Assembly (NCBI GenBank): GCA_946407745.1
Contig: CAMJPQ010000011.1
Location: forward strand, 1 to 59,037
DNA length: 59,037 nucleotides
Origin: an uncultured Clostridia bacterium
GTDB lineage: Bacteria > Bacillota > Clostridia > Christensenellales > Aristaeellaceae
Reading direction: 5' to 3'
Numbering within the stretch: position 1 is the first letter of the stretch; every line of letters starts with the position of its first letter. This document shows positions 8,200 through 17,284 of the stretch, piece after piece. Both the position numbers and the translations under genes were made by a program. The notes beneath the pieces were generated by a model. The model worked only from the letters and a program-made list of their open reading frames with translations, did not search any database and was not told the origin of the DNA.

Positions 8200-10761
8200 T
8201 CACTCGGCGTCTGCCGCCTCATCGTTCACTGTTTCCTGCGGCGCGGCAGGGGTGTCGTCCAGCTTTGGCCTGGATTTTTTCGGCTCGGCGATTTCTGCGG
8301 CCGCTCCATCCGCTGCTGCATTGCTGAACAGGCTGCTCTTCTCCGGCTGAATCTCCTCAAGCCCCGCAGCGGGCAGCCGATTGATTTCTCCACCCCGGAT
8401 ACGGTAGAAGAACAGATCCAGCAGGTCATCAAGGCTGCCGATCTTTACAATGCCCTCCACAAGTTGATCGATGTAGGCCTGCATCTCGTCAGGGATCTTA
8501 TCACCCTCCAGTTGGTCGACCATGCCGAGCAGCGAGTTCATGTCCACCCATGTGCCGCCGATACAGGCAAGCACGCAGGTTTCGTCCAGGTCGCTGGTCG
8601 CCTCATTATAGACGCCGTGGATCAGCACCGGCACCGCCAGCCCGGGCAGGCATACCATTCGCATGGTCCGCCCGTCCTGGCCCGCGTTGGTGCTGGCCAT
8701 ATAGAAAACGCCCTGCAGGCGCTCCATCGCCCATTCAATCAATTCACTGCTGATAGCGCCGAGCATATCGCTGCTGCCTTCCTTCGCTTCCCCGGCCTCT
8801 CTGCCGGAAAGAGAGCTCAGCACTTTGTCCAGCAGCTCTGTCTTCTCCTGGCCAGACAGCGCTTCGATCAGCAGCTGCCGGGTCAGAGGAGGCAGCACGC
8901 TGTAATCTCCGGCGATCACGCTGGAGATGATATCGCCAGCCTCAGAAAGCAGCTTGTCCATGTCCAGGCTGAACACGTACAGTATCCACTGCTCGTCGTC
9001 AAAAACCTGATTCTGCGGCAGGGTCAGGGTCAGCAGCGCACGGTCGTCGTCGAAGACGCTTGGCAGCTCCAGCGTTCCCAGCCGGGTAGCATCCAGCGCG
9101 CGCTGCAGCTCGGTGTCATACTTCTCCAGGCCGGTCGCGCGCAGCGCCCACGGCAGCAGCTCCGTCAGCTGAGCGTAGTCCGTGCCGGGCACCATGGCGC
9201 AGTCAACGGTGAACCAGAAGGAACGGCCCTCTTCAAGGCTCATGCCGCCCTTTTCGTACAGCCGCCAGGCCAGGTAGTTCAGCAGGGAGGAATTGCTGTG
9301 TACACCGCCCTGGTCGTTGAGCACAGTGGGCGTCCTGACACCGGGCACGTAGTAGACATCCCAGGTGAACTCCGGCTGCTGGAAGCGGTGAGGCTCACTC
9401 AAGCTGCGCACAGGCGTCAGGCTGCGGTCCGCGAGCACCCATGACGTGTTTTCCGCGCCTTCCATGAGCATCTGGCAGGTTTTGCCCTGAATGTCGCTGA
9501 TCGCCTCGTTGATGGCGCCGTAGTCGTTCATGTAGGCGTTGTAGGTCATCACAGAGCCGGTCACGCAGTGGGTATACTCGTGGGCCAGTACGTCCAGACA
9601 CTGGCTCAGGTCGTTGCCGCGGCTGGCCAGGAAGATCTGCCAGCCCAGATAGCCGCCTACGTAGGCAGCGTTGTCAACGGGCGTGTGATTGGCGTCGCAG
9701 AAATCGTTCAGGATCAGTATCGGTGTGCCAAGACCGTCGCCGCCGACCCAGCCGATCTCCCTGTAGTAGTCGTACGCGCGGCAGTAGTTGTACAGTGTGA
9801 GCAGCCCAACCTGGTCCCATTCCATGTTGTCCGGGCTAGCCTGCAGCACCACCCGGTTGCCGTTGTACAGGAATTCCCAGCAGTCCGCCACAACAATGCG
9901 CCGCTCCAGGTTGCCCAGGTAGTACATGCCGGTGCGCTTGTCCCGCATCACCTCCACGGTGATTTCCTGCTCGCTGCCGGTGGAAAGGTCCACGTAGCCG
10001 GTGTATTCCACGGGCTCCATGAACTCGAACACATAGCTGGCGTCAAAGCCGCTGGCGCCGGCCTCATCGCCGGGCATCATTGTGGGCAGGCTGTAAAGGT
10101 ATTCGCCTTCGAGGGTTACATAGTGCGCCAGATAGGGAAGGTCCGGTGTCTGTGCCTGTCTGCTGCCGGGGTTGTCGGTGTACACCACCCACACATAGCG
10201 GCTGCCCTCTTCCTCGTCGGCTTCCATATCGGTTTCAAGTATCAGCGGGAGGATCATGCGGGCGGTGAGTCCCTCCACCACCGTCAGGGCCTGCTGGCTT
10301 GTCTGCATTGCGTGCTCCAGCGTCAGCTGCTCGGCCTGCTGCGCGGTAATGCCCTCCAGGGGCTCCTTTACCGGCAGATCGGTCACAAGGCTGCTGTTCA
10401 TACCCAGCATCTTCCCCTCGCTGTCGGTCATCACCTTCACGGCGCCGCCCAGTACGGTGGTGTTGTCATACATCTGCTGGAAGACATAATACCGGTTGCC
10501 GCAGGCATCCGTCAGCATCCGCCAGGGCTCGAGCTGAATGCGGCCGCTGCTGGCTGCGTCATCCATCACACTGCCGATCACGGCAAAGGCGTCATCAAAG
10601 CTGCTGACGGACTGGTCGGTACACGCGCCGTCCAGCAGTGTGGCGCGCGCTGCCTGGGCCCTGGCATCCGTGCCGTTCTCAGCGGGCTCGGCAAGTGAAA
10701 ACCCGCCCAGCAAAAGTGCCAGTGAAAGCAGAACGCAAAGTATTCTCCTGATCATGCTCAT
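8200..10761 (-). CDS. Secreted thermolysin-like M4 metallopeptidase
   Basis: 853 residues with a signal peptide (about 1-24, ending GGFSLA). A propeptide-like region covers about 30-200. The zinc site is complete: H394-E395-x-x-H398 (LAHEYTH) and the third ligand Glu419 in GAINEAISD; the GGVHSNS motif near residue 475 supplies the transition-state His of thermolysin. The spacing between His398 and Glu419 is one residue longer than in thermolysin. About 250 residues beyond the catalytic domain do not resemble any domain I recognise and carry no cell-wall anchor. It should degrade extracellular protein. No strong ribosome site is visible; ATG 10755 is an alternative start. Confidence 0.88.
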   Translation of the reverse strand: MSMIRRILCVLLSLALLLGGFSLAEPAENGTDARAQAARATLLDGACTDQSVSSFDDAFAVIGSVMDDAASSGRIQLEPWRMLTDACGNRYYVFQQMYDNTTVLGGAVKVMTDSEGKMLGMNSSLVTDLPVKEPLEGITAQQAEQLTLEHAMQTSQQALTVVEGLTARMILPLILETDMEADEEEGSRYVWVVYTDNPGSRQAQTPDLPYLAHYVTLEGEYLYSLPTMMPGDEAGASGFDASYVFEFMEPVEYTGYVDLSTGSEQEITVEVMRDKRTGMYYLGNLERRIVVADCWEFLYNGNRVVLQASPDNMEWDQVGLLTLYNYCRAYDYYREIGWVGGDGLGTPILILNDFCDANHTPVDNAAYVGGYLGWQIFLASRGNDLSQCLDVLAHEYTHCVTGSVMTYNAYMNDYGAINEAISDIQGKTCQMLMEGAENTSWVLADRSLTPVRSLSEPHRFQQPEFTWDVYYVPGVRTPTVLNDQGGVHSNSSLLNYLAWRLYEKGGMSLEEGRSFWFTVDCAMVPGTDYAQLTELLPWALRATGLEKYDTELQRALDATRLGTLELPSVFDDDRALLTLTLPQNQVFDDEQWILYVFSLDMDKLLSEAGDIISSVIAGDYSVLPPLTRQLLIEALSGQEKTELLDKVLSSLSGREAGEAKEGSSDMLGAISSELIEWAMERLQGVFYMASTNAGQDGRTMRMVCLPGLAVPVLIHGVYNEATSDLDETCVLACIGGTWVDMNSLLGMVDQLEGDKIPDEMQAYIDQLVEGIVKIGSLDDLLDLFFYRIRGGEINRLPAAGLEEIQPEKSSLFSNAAADGAAAEIAEPKKSRPKLDDTPAAPQETVNDEAADAE

Positions 10762-10930
10762 GATTTGCAGGTCACCGTGGCATGCCTGAAAGCCGCTGCC
10801 GCAAAGCAGTTTCTGCCCGGCAGTGCATGCAGGCGGTGCACAGCTCCATGCCCTCCTTACAGTCTTTTCGGAGCCAGCGGCGCGATGCGCGGCTCCTGGT
10901 TTGATGAATCCGGTTTTCCGGTCGGGCGGC

Positions 10931-12376
10931 TCAGCCCAGTGTCATGGACAGTGCGCTAAAGAAGACCAGCATGGCGGCCAGCAGCAGCAGCTCCTGCGGA
11001 ATTCGGTTCAGCATCAGGCCCGCACACTCGCGCATGAAGGCGTTTGGCCAGTACCACCATTTCGTCCGGCTTCCCACACCCTCCGCGGGAAGCCCCGCCA
11101 GGTTGGCCCACACACCGCTCCTGAACACATGGTAGTTCGTGGTGGCGTACACCACCTTCGTGCCGCTGCCGCGCTGCGCGATGAGCTCGCGGCAGTTGGC
11201 CATGTTTTCAAAGGTGTTGCGCGACCGGTCCTCTACCGCGATGCTGTCCTCGGGAATGCCCTGCGCGCACAGATAGCGCCGCATGGCCTCTGCCTCACTG
11301 AGGGGCTCGTCCTTGCCCTGACCGCCGGAGGGCATCAGCACTGCCTGCTTCCCGGTCGTGTCAAGCTGCCTTTTCCAGAACGCAATGGCCTCCTCCACCC
11401 GGCCTCTCAGCAGCGGGGTGAGTGTGCCGTCCCTGCGGAATTTGCAGCCGAGGATCAGGATGTAATCCGCTCCCAGCGGCGGCGTATGCCGCGCTGCCCT
11501 CAATCCGCAGACAATCGCGCCCAGCAGCATGCACTCGAACCAGGCAAAGCCCGTGGCGTATACGTTGCACAGCGTGTTCCACAGCCGCACCTGCCATTCA
11601 GAACCGGAAACATCGCGGCTGTACAGCACGAAGGCTACGGCTTCGCCTGCGAGCAGCGAAAGGCTGATGCCGATGCCCAGCGCGTTTTTGGCACTGAAGC
11701 CCTCGTGTCTCCACAGGGCGGCGTTGCTGATGGCCATGGCCAGAGCGAAAAGGATGACCAGGGGCGAGGTGATTGCCATAAACTGCCAGCTGGCGCTGGA
11801 AATCGCGCTGTAAGCCGAGAGCATGCTGAAGTGGTTGTGTGGGTCCAGCACATGACGGAGCGTGACGATCAGCATGGTCACGCCTGTCAGCAGCGCAAAC
11901 AATGAAAAGCCCGCCGTGTAAATGGTGCCATACGAGTAGAATGACGGCCCCTTCATGCTTTTATACGTGCGGAACATGATGATGGCAACCGCAAAACAGA
12001 AAAAGGTGAAGGCCCACAGCGCAATGGTGTCACCGGTAAAGCCGCCGCTGGAGCGGTCGTAGACTGTGCCAAAGGGGCTGACATCCAGAGGCAGAAGGCC
12101 GATATCGTTTCCGTGCTCGTCGTCAATATCCACATAGGTCCTGCCCGGCTGAACAGGCTGAATGGGCACGCTGAGAACGCCGTTGCGGATATCAGGATCT
12201 CCGCGCCTGACAATGCCCGGCGCCTCATCGGTGAAGCGCAGGTCCTCATCGCTCAGCTGCCTGTCAGGCAAAGTGACGCGGGCAATATAGGTGTTGCCTG
12301 CCATCAGCCGGCAGAAGAGAAAGACCGCAAGCAGTGTGGCCGCGAGCACAGCCACCTGAATTGTCGTTTTTTTCAT
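10931..12376 (-). CDS. Membrane protein with DUF218 (YdcF/SanA-ElyC-like) domain
   Basis: 481 residues. One N-terminal membrane helix (about 8-27), a short exported segment, then a block of five or six membrane helices (about 100-290), and a C-terminal DUF218 domain. The domain shows YILILGCKF at its start, a SGGQGKDEPLSEAEAM stretch, an ENTxxN-like motif (RNTFENM) and TTNYHVFRS. DUF218 proteins are linked to envelope integrity and handling of lipid-carrier intermediates, but no reaction is established. It is followed by the M4 peptidase after a 169-base gap. Confidence 0.75.
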   Translation of the reverse strand: MKKTTIQVAVLAATLLAVFLFCRLMAGNTYIARVTLPDRQLSDEDLRFTDEAPGIVRRGDPDIRNGVLSVPIQPVQPGRTYVDIDDEHGNDIGLLPLDVSPFGTVYDRSSGGFTGDTIALWAFTFFCFAVAIIMFRTYKSMKGPSFYSYGTIYTAGFSLFALLTGVTMLIVTLRHVLDPHNHFSMLSAYSAISSASWQFMAITSPLVILFALAMAISNAALWRHEGFSAKNALGIGISLSLLAGEAVAFVLYSRDVSGSEWQVRLWNTLCNVYATGFAWFECMLLGAIVCGLRAARHTPPLGADYILILGCKFRRDGTLTPLLRGRVEEAIAFWKRQLDTTGKQAVLMPSGGQGKDEPLSEAEAMRRYLCAQGIPEDSIAVEDRSRNTFENMANCRELIAQRGSGTKVVYATTNYHVFRSGVWANLAGLPAEGVGSRTKWWYWPNAFMRECAGLMLNRIPQELLLLAAMLVFFSALSMTLG

Positions 12377-12409
12377 GGGACCCCCTCTGTGTCGGCGCGA
12401 AGGATTTTC

Positions 12410-12958
12410 TCACAGCGCCCTGCGCATCAGATAATCGTCGGCGTAGCTTCCGTCCGGGTATTTCATGCCGTGCGGCCGTGTGCCGTATACCTGAAAGCCG
12501 TACTTGAGGTACAGATTGACTGCCCGGCGGTTTGAGGCGACCACCTCCAGCTCAAGCTGCTCAAAGCCGTTTTGCCGGGCGTGGCCGATCAGATGTTCCA
12601 TCATGGCCGAGGCAATGCCCTGACGCCAGTATGCCTGCCTCACGGACATGCCCAGCGCGGCGCGGTGCAGCGTGCGGGCTTTGCTGCCCATCGGCGCAAT
12701 GTCGCTGACGGCGATGATATCCCCGCCAAGCTCTGCGAGAATCATCAGCACCCTGGGATCATCCCGCCTGCGGCGCAGCACCTCTGCCTCCTGCTCTTCG
12801 GTATAATCAAATTCCTCCGGCGAGCGCAGCAGATAGGGCGTTTCGCCCAGCATTACCTTCATATAGGCAATCATGCGCGCGGCGTCCTCCGGCTCCGCGG
12901 AGCGCAGAACGCAGGTCTTTCCGTTTGGCAGCGGCAGTGTTTCCGCAGTCATTTTCAT
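12410..12958 (-). CDS. GNAT-family N-acetyltransferase
   Basis: 182 residues from the ATG at 12958, which follows GGGGAGGA at good spacing; the longer reading frame upstream has no ribosome site. The acetyl-CoA-binding signature is seen around residues 105-120 (SVRQAYWRQGIASAMMEHL), followed by NRRAVNLYLKYGFQVYG, the usual final strands of the GNAT fold. It ends 33 bases before the DUF218 gene. The acceptor (amine, peptide or antibiotic) cannot be predicted. Confidence 0.8.
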   Translation of the reverse strand: MKMTAETLPLPNGKTCVLRSAEPEDAARMIAYMKVMLGETPYLLRSPEEFDYTEEQEAEVLRRRRDDPRVLMILAELGGDIIAVSDIAPMGSKARTLHRAALGMSVRQAYWRQGIASAMMEHLIGHARQNGFEQLELEVVASNRRAVNLYLKYGFQVYGTRPHGMKYPDGSYADDYLMRRAL

Positions 12959-13036
12959 GCATTTGTCCTCCCCATCATCATAGCGCATGTGCCAGCTTCC
13001 CGAGAAGCACAATGCAGCCCCGCACCGGCACGGCCT

Positions 13037-13843
13037 TCATTCATCCAGGAAGCTGAAGACGCGGTCATTGAAATCACCGGCCTCCTCGTAGGCGGCGTGC
13101 CCCAGACCGGGATAGATGAACAGCCTGCTGCCGGCGATGCGCTCGTGGATCGTGTGCGATGCCCCCACGCCGACGATGCGGTCCTCTGCGCCGCCGATGA
13201 TGAGTGTGGGGCAGCTGATCTCAGGCAGCTGTTCCACGGCGGAAAAAGCAAGGATGGCCCTGGCGTTAATCAGGAAGCGGCGGTAAGAGGCAGGCCTGCC
13301 GAGGTGCCCGAGCAGGGGATACAGCTTCCGGTACCTCTTCAGGTACTTTTCGGAATAGCTCTTTTCCGCCGTATCGACCATCAGTGACCGGTGGTCTCCT
13401 GCCTCGGCCAGGGCAATCCACCCTGCCACGTTCTCACGTATGGTCTCGTTCGCCTCCGGCGCGGACACGGCAATCACTAGTTTCCTGACCGGCAAGGGAT
13501 GCTGCGCGGCAAGGCACTGCGCGACCATACCGCCCTGCGAAACACCCAGGACACAGGCATCCTTCAGGCCCAGCGCCCGCATGGCTTCCGCCTGGTCATC
13601 CGCCATGCCGCTGATTGAATATCCATCCGGCATGTCATCCTTCCGGCTGAACATATAAACGGTGTACCGGTCCAGAAAGGGCAGGTAGGGCCTCAGCAGC
13701 AGCAGCGCCTTCCCCTTCACTGTGGCCAGCCCGTCCGAAAGGCCCGGCAGGATGACCAGCACATTACTGCCGCGCCCGAAGGAAACATAAGACATGGCGG
13801 TAGAACCCAGGGGGACGCTGCCGTTCTTTGCATTCCAGATCAC
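13037..13843 (-). CDS. Alpha/beta hydrolase
   Basis: 268 residues from a GTG start with GGAGG eight bases upstream. The nucleophile elbow is GVSQGG (Ser102). An Asp in the GGAEDRIVG block near 217 and a His in GLGHAAYEE near 248 complete the triad. A short cap insertion lies between residues 125 and 190. No signal peptide or membrane segment is present, so it is cytoplasmic. It lies in a run of same-strand genes between the AlkD-like and acetyltransferase genes. Substrate unknown; small esters are typical. Confidence 0.8.
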   Translation of the reverse strand: MIWNAKNGSVPLGSTAMSYVSFGRGSNVLVILPGLSDGLATVKGKALLLLRPYLPFLDRYTVYMFSRKDDMPDGYSISGMADDQAEAMRALGLKDACVLGVSQGGMVAQCLAAQHPLPVRKLVIAVSAPEANETIRENVAGWIALAEAGDHRSLMVDTAEKSYSEKYLKRYRKLYPLLGHLGRPASYRRFLINARAILAFSAVEQLPEISCPTLIIGGAEDRIVGVGASHTIHERIAGSRLFIYPGLGHAAYEEAGDFNDRVFSFLDE

Positions 13844-13890
13844 TTCTGCTGCCTCCGTTTCACCTGGTTTGCAGCCGGGCCGCGCCTCCG

Positions 13891-14574
13891 CTATACCCTG
13901 AGGGTGCGGAGGTACGCCTTTGTCTCCGGTGCGATCCGCCGGCTCTCAATGGCCTTCTGTATCGCTTTGTTGTGTGTCCACGCGTCGAGGCGGCGCTGCT
14001 CGATGAAGCCAATGACAGCGGGATACTGCTTGGCCAGAGCGGTGGCAAAATACCACGCGGCCATCATCCGGATATAGTATTCCTCTGAGCGGACAGCGGC
14101 GACCAGCTTCGGATAGGCCGGGTCGAAATCATCGTCCAGGTAGTGCGCCATCAGCATGCCGATGCCAAAGCGCACGGTATAGGTTCTGCCGCTGGAAAGC
14201 CACCGCGTGATCGGCTCAATCAGCTCCCGGGTATGCTTTTTAAAAGCCTTCGGGGAAAGCTGATCGCAGGTGGCCCAGTTGTCTATATACGGAAGGAACC
14301 GCTCAACGCCTTCCAGGCACTGCGCATAATCCCTTATTCCGGACAGAATGAAGGCGTGCAGCTGATTCTCCTCGAACAGCGCGTGAGGGAGAACATCCAG
14401 GAAAGCGGTGTATTCTCCGCCTGCCAGCAGCCGCGCGGCAATTACCCGCAGGGCCGGCGTGCGCACCCCGATGATGGTTGCCGGATCCACCGTGGGAATC
14501 AGCTTCACCTGAAAATCGCGGTAGCCGGCATCCTGCAGGCGCTTCAGTTCGCTTACGAGTTCATCACTGATCAT
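13891..14574 (-). CDS. DNA alkylation repair protein, AlkD-like
   Basis: 227 residues made of HEAT-like helical repeats. The active-site region is intact: WATCDQLSP provides Trp100 and Asp104 (equivalent to the Trp and Asp that AlkD uses to excise 3-alkylated and 7-alkylated purines), and a second conserved Trp lies in DAWTHNKAIQKAIES near 199. AAGGGA precedes the ATG. The protein should act as a DNA glycosylase without base flipping, as known for the family. It is the first of several same-strand genes down to 7337. Confidence 0.82.
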   Translation of the reverse strand: MISDELVSELKRLQDAGYRDFQVKLIPTVDPATIIGVRTPALRVIAARLLAGGEYTAFLDVLPHALFEENQLHAFILSGIRDYAQCLEGVERFLPYIDNWATCDQLSPKAFKKHTRELIEPITRWLSSGRTYTVRFGIGMLMAHYLDDDFDPAYPKLVAAVRSEEYYIRMMAAWYFATALAKQYPAVIGFIEQRRLDAWTHNKAIQKAIESRRIAPETKAYLRTLRV

Positions 14575-14683
14575 CTGTCATATCCCTTCATGCAATGCAG
14601 CGGCCCGGTGTGCGCCCTTGTCTGACAGCGTCAGTATACCAGAATTCATGCTGAATTGAAAGACGGCGCGGCAAGAAAGACAT

Positions 14684-14715
14684 GAAAACGCTGCCGATGC
14701 GCACATCGGCAGCGT
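14684..14715 (-). terminator. Terminator behind the decayed flavodoxin gene
   Basis: Perfect 12-bp stem (14688-14699 with 14704-14715) and a four-base loop, followed on the minus strand by TTTT. It is 28 bases past the stop codon of the flavodoxin remnant. Confidence 0.75.
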
Positions 14716-14742
14716 CTGGGAACACAGGAAGAACAGTATAGG

Positions 14743-15135
14743 TCACAGCAGCTTTTTCGTGTAAGCTTCCGCCTCCTGCAGTTGCCTGCCGTCCGGCCTG
14801 CCCTTTGAATAGAAGCTCTCTTCCGCTACGGGGATACCTGCCTCAGTCAGGCTGCTTTTGATCAGGCTGAGCGCGTGCCTGGAAATACAGGAGGTGGAAA
14901 ACACGGCCGCCCTTTTGACATCTTCCTTTTTCAGCGCTTTCAGGAAGGCCTTCAGGTGACCGTCGATCCCACAGGCGTACAATGCGCCGCCGATGAAAAG
15001 CAGGTCCACAGGCATGTGGAGACCGGCTTTCGCCGCGTCAGCAGAGACCGCCTGTGTTCCGGCTGCCTTTGCGATGGCCTCGGCGACTGCCCCGGTGTTG
15101 CCGGATCGGGAGTACTAACGTACCGTTGTTTTCGT
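14743..15135 (-). pseudogene. Flavodoxin-family gene with lost start codon and an in-frame TAG
   Basis: The frame from 15135 reads T-K-T-T-V-R-stop-Y-S-R-S-G-N-T-G, which is the flavodoxin FMN-phosphate loop (YSRSGNT) interrupted by TAG at 15115-15117. The expected start codon position, just behind an AGGAG ribosome site, is ACG instead of ATG. After the stop the frame is open to 14743 and still encodes the rest of a short flavodoxin (MPVDLLFIGGALYACG, STSCISRHAL). An internal ATG at 15015 could only give a 90-residue fragment without the FMN loop. Two separate lesions at the 5' end argue for a decayed gene; a sequencing error could explain only one of them. Confidence 0.7.
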
Positions 15136-15152
15136 TTGTACTCCTGTCATTC

Positions 15153-15677
15153 TCATACCCTGCGGATATAATCGGCCTTGCGGGGGGCGGCGGGACGCTT
15201 TCCCTCGGGCTTGCCATAGCCCAGGATGACATTGCCCACGCCGATATATTCCTCTGGAATGCCCCAGACGGCCTTCAGCGCCTTGCCTTCCACGGTATCA
15301 AAGGATTCCCTGGCCCGCCAGATGTAGCACGAATCCACCCCGACAGCGCTGGCGGCATTGAGCAGGTTGCCGATGACAAGATTCGCGTCAGCCAGGTGCA
15401 GGGGATTGTCGCTGGGGGCAAACACCACAACAACGGTGGGTGCGCCGTAAAAGGTATGTGCCTCGGGGTTGCCCGCGGAGAGGGCGTTCAGGCGCTCAAG
15501 TTTCTGCACGGCTTCCGGGTCCTGTATGGAGAGAATCAGCGGGGACTGCCTGCCCATGCCGGTTGGCGCGAAGGTGCCGGCCTCCAGAATGGCGTTCAGT
15601 TCTTCGTCCCTGATCTGTGCGGCCTCGTAGGCGCGGCAGGATCTTCTGGTCAGCAGGTTGTTCAGGGCTTCATTCAT
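15153..15677 (-). CDS. Nitroreductase-family FMN oxidoreductase
   Basis: 174 residues, about the short length of this family. The N-terminal LLTRRSCRAYE supplies the arginine/serine FMN-binding motif, and the C-terminal VGNVILGYG-KPEGKRPAAPRK is the usual last strand and tail. GAGGTG precedes the ATG. It is likely a flavin-dependent NAD(P)H oxidoreductase acting on nitro compounds, quinones or enones; the true substrate cannot be inferred. It sits among flavodoxins and another nitroreductase (18772-19377), so the region is rich in flavoproteins. Confidence 0.82.
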   Translation of the reverse strand: MNEALNNLLTRRSCRAYEAAQIRDEELNAILEAGTFAPTGMGRQSPLILSIQDPEAVQKLERLNALSAGNPEAHTFYGAPTVVVVFAPSDNPLHLADANLVIGNLLNAASAVGVDSCYIWRARESFDTVEGKALKAVWGIPEEYIGVGNVILGYGKPEGKRPAAPRKADYIRRV

Positions 15678-15696
15678 TGTGCTTCACCTCTTGCGG

Positions 15697-16683
15697 TCAT
15701 TTGATGTATTGTTCAAGAAAACCGAACACGGTATCAAAATAAATGTCCGGTGCGTGGTTGCTGGCATTGCCGTGGCCTGCGCCCTCCACCACCAGCAGCT
15801 GCTTTTCAGCGGGGCAGGCTTCATATACCCGGTAGACCATCTCGGTGTGGACAAAGTTGTCCTCCGAACCGTGAATGAACAGCACCGGCACCTTCGCTTT
15901 GGCAATCTGCTTCAGTGAGGAGGCCTCGGTAAAGCTGTAGCCTGCGCGCAGGGAGGAGAGCCCGCTGCCGATATACAGCAGGGGGAAGGGCGGCAGGTGG
16001 AACAGATAGGCGAGCTCGTCTTCGAAAATATCCCACACCGAGGTGTAGCCGCAGTCCTCCACCACCGCCCTGACGTGCGGGGGAAGCTCTTCTCCGGCTG
16101 TCATCATCACGGTGGCGCCGCCCATGGAGATGCCGTGCAGCACAATCTGCGCTGCGTTGTCCCGGCGGCAGATCCAGTCGATCCACAGCAGCATGTCCTT
16201 GCGGTCCGGCCAGCCCATGCCGATGTAGTCTCCTTCGCTTTCGCCGCAGCCCCGCAGGTCGGGCAGCAGGGCATTGTAGCCCCTCAGCCCGTAATAGGAG
16301 GCCAGCGCGGCCATGGAGGAATGTGTGGCGCGGTAGCCGTGCACCGCGATGACCCAGAGATGCGAGATGGGATCGGAAATCACAGCCTCTCCGCGGAGCG
16401 TGAGGCCGTCGGAGGACTGGAGCTGGACCTTTTCCACCACGGATTTTTCCATCCAGTCCCTGGCCTGCAGCACCTGCTGCTGCCAGCGCTCGTGAATGCG
16501 CTGCCGGGCTTCCTCGCTCAGCGTGGATTCCGGGACCACATCTGTTGTGCCGGTGGCGCGGCCGATGGCAAAGCTGACCAGGTAGTTGCCGCCCCACAGA
16601 AGGGTGCCCAGCAGAAGAAGGGCCAGGCACGCGGCGGCAATGAGGAGAATCTTCTTTTTCCTGCCACGGGTGACGGTACTCAT
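15697..16683 (-). CDS. Membrane-tethered alpha/beta hydrolase (serine aminopeptidase/esterase type)
   Basis: 328 residues. A basic N-terminus (GRKKK) and one hydrophobic helix (about 11-30) tether it to the membrane, with the hydrolase domain probably outside. The oxyanion region is VIAVHGYRA near 113, the nucleophile elbow is GISMGG (Ser186), and Asp and His lie in IHGSEDNFVHT and EGAGHGNA. GAGGA lies eight bases before the ATG. The next gene downstream, a nitroreductase, is separated by 19 bases, so the two are probably co-transcribed. Confidence 0.82.
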   Translation of the reverse strand: MSTVTRGRKKKILLIAAACLALLLLGTLLWGGNYLVSFAIGRATGTTDVVPESTLSEEARQRIHERWQQQVLQARDWMEKSVVEKVQLQSSDGLTLRGEAVISDPISHLWVIAVHGYRATHSSMAALASYYGLRGYNALLPDLRGCGESEGDYIGMGWPDRKDMLLWIDWICRRDNAAQIVLHGISMGGATVMMTAGEELPPHVRAVVEDCGYTSVWDIFEDELAYLFHLPPFPLLYIGSGLSSLRAGYSFTEASSLKQIAKAKVPVLFIHGSEDNFVHTEMVYRVYEACPAEKQLLVVEGAGHGNASNHAPDIYFDTVFGFLEQYIK

Positions 16684-16724
16684 TCCTGTTTCCTCACAGA
16701 CATATTGAATGCGGAGCGAGCGCT

Positions 16725-17207
16725 TTACAGCTTCAGGCCCGCTGCCCAGATCTTCAGCTCTTCCTCGGAAACCTCTCCGCCCATGCGCAGCCCGGCCTCG
16801 ACGCAGGCGCCTTCGCCCACCAGCGAACGGATGCGCTCGGCGGTTGTGCCGATGCCGCTGCCGCCGGAGGTGCAGAAGGGCACGATCTTCTTGCCGGTGA
16901 AATCATACGCGGTCAGGAAGGTGTCCACCACGCTGGGCTCGCGTCCCCACCAGATGGGAAAGCCCACAAACACCACGCTGTAGTCAGCCATATTTTCCAC
17001 ACAGCCGGTGATTGCGGGGCGGCAATTGAGGTCGGACATTTCCAGTGTGCAGCGGGACTGCCGGTTGGTGTAGTCCAGGTCCTCTTTGGTGTAGGGCGCA
17101 GCGGGGGTGATTTCAAAGCAGTCCGCGCTCTCAACGGCGGCAAGCTCCCTGGCTACTCTGGCGGTCACGCCGCTGACGGAAAAAAAGGCAACCAGCTTTT
17201 TACTCAT
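16725..17207 (-). CDS. Flavodoxin
   Basis: 160 residues, standard short-flavodoxin length. The phosphate loop FFSVSGVTARVA (about 8-19) contains Ser/Thr residues that hold FMN phosphate, and FVGFPIWWGREP near 85-96 is the aromatic loop stacking on the isoalloxazine ring. It carries electrons or reduces small substrates. It is the first gene of its unit and has a near-consensus promoter (17285-17313) and an inverted repeat in its leader. Confidence 0.85.
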   Translation of the reverse strand: MSKKLVAFFSVSGVTARVARELAAVESADCFEITPAAPYTKEDLDYTNRQSRCTLEMSDLNCRPAITGCVENMADYSVVFVGFPIWWGREPSVVDTFLTAYDFTGKKIVPFCTSGGSGIGTTAERIRSLVGEGACVEAGLRMGGEVSEEELKIWAAGLKL

Positions 17208-17243
17208 GGAAGGCTCTCCTTTCGGTCTGTCAGATTTCGTTTA

Positions 17244-17276
17244 ATAAGGATTCAGTGTTTACAACGGTTTCCTTAT
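17244..17276. promoter_or_regulatory. Inverted repeat in the flavodoxin leader (possible operator)
   Basis: ATAAGGA at 17244-17250 and TCCTTAT at 17270-17276 form a perfect 7-bp inverted repeat with a 19-base centre. It lies just downstream of the flavodoxin promoter, at about the start point and early leader, where a repressor would act. No cognate regulator gene is adjacent. Confidence 0.35.
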
Positions 17277-17284
17277 CTGTTATG

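Noticed and set aside
8752-9444. Long plus-strand frames opposite the M4 peptidase and other genes
   Set aside because: They have no ribosome sites, show Arg/Ala/His-rich shadow composition, and lie opposite well-supported genes.
10772-10849. Minus-strand 25-residue reading frame MELCTACMHCRAETA... behind a TAAGGAGGG
   Set aside because: The ribosome site is only one to three bases from the ATG, the peptide is very short, and nothing else supports translation. It might be worth a ribosome-profiling look.
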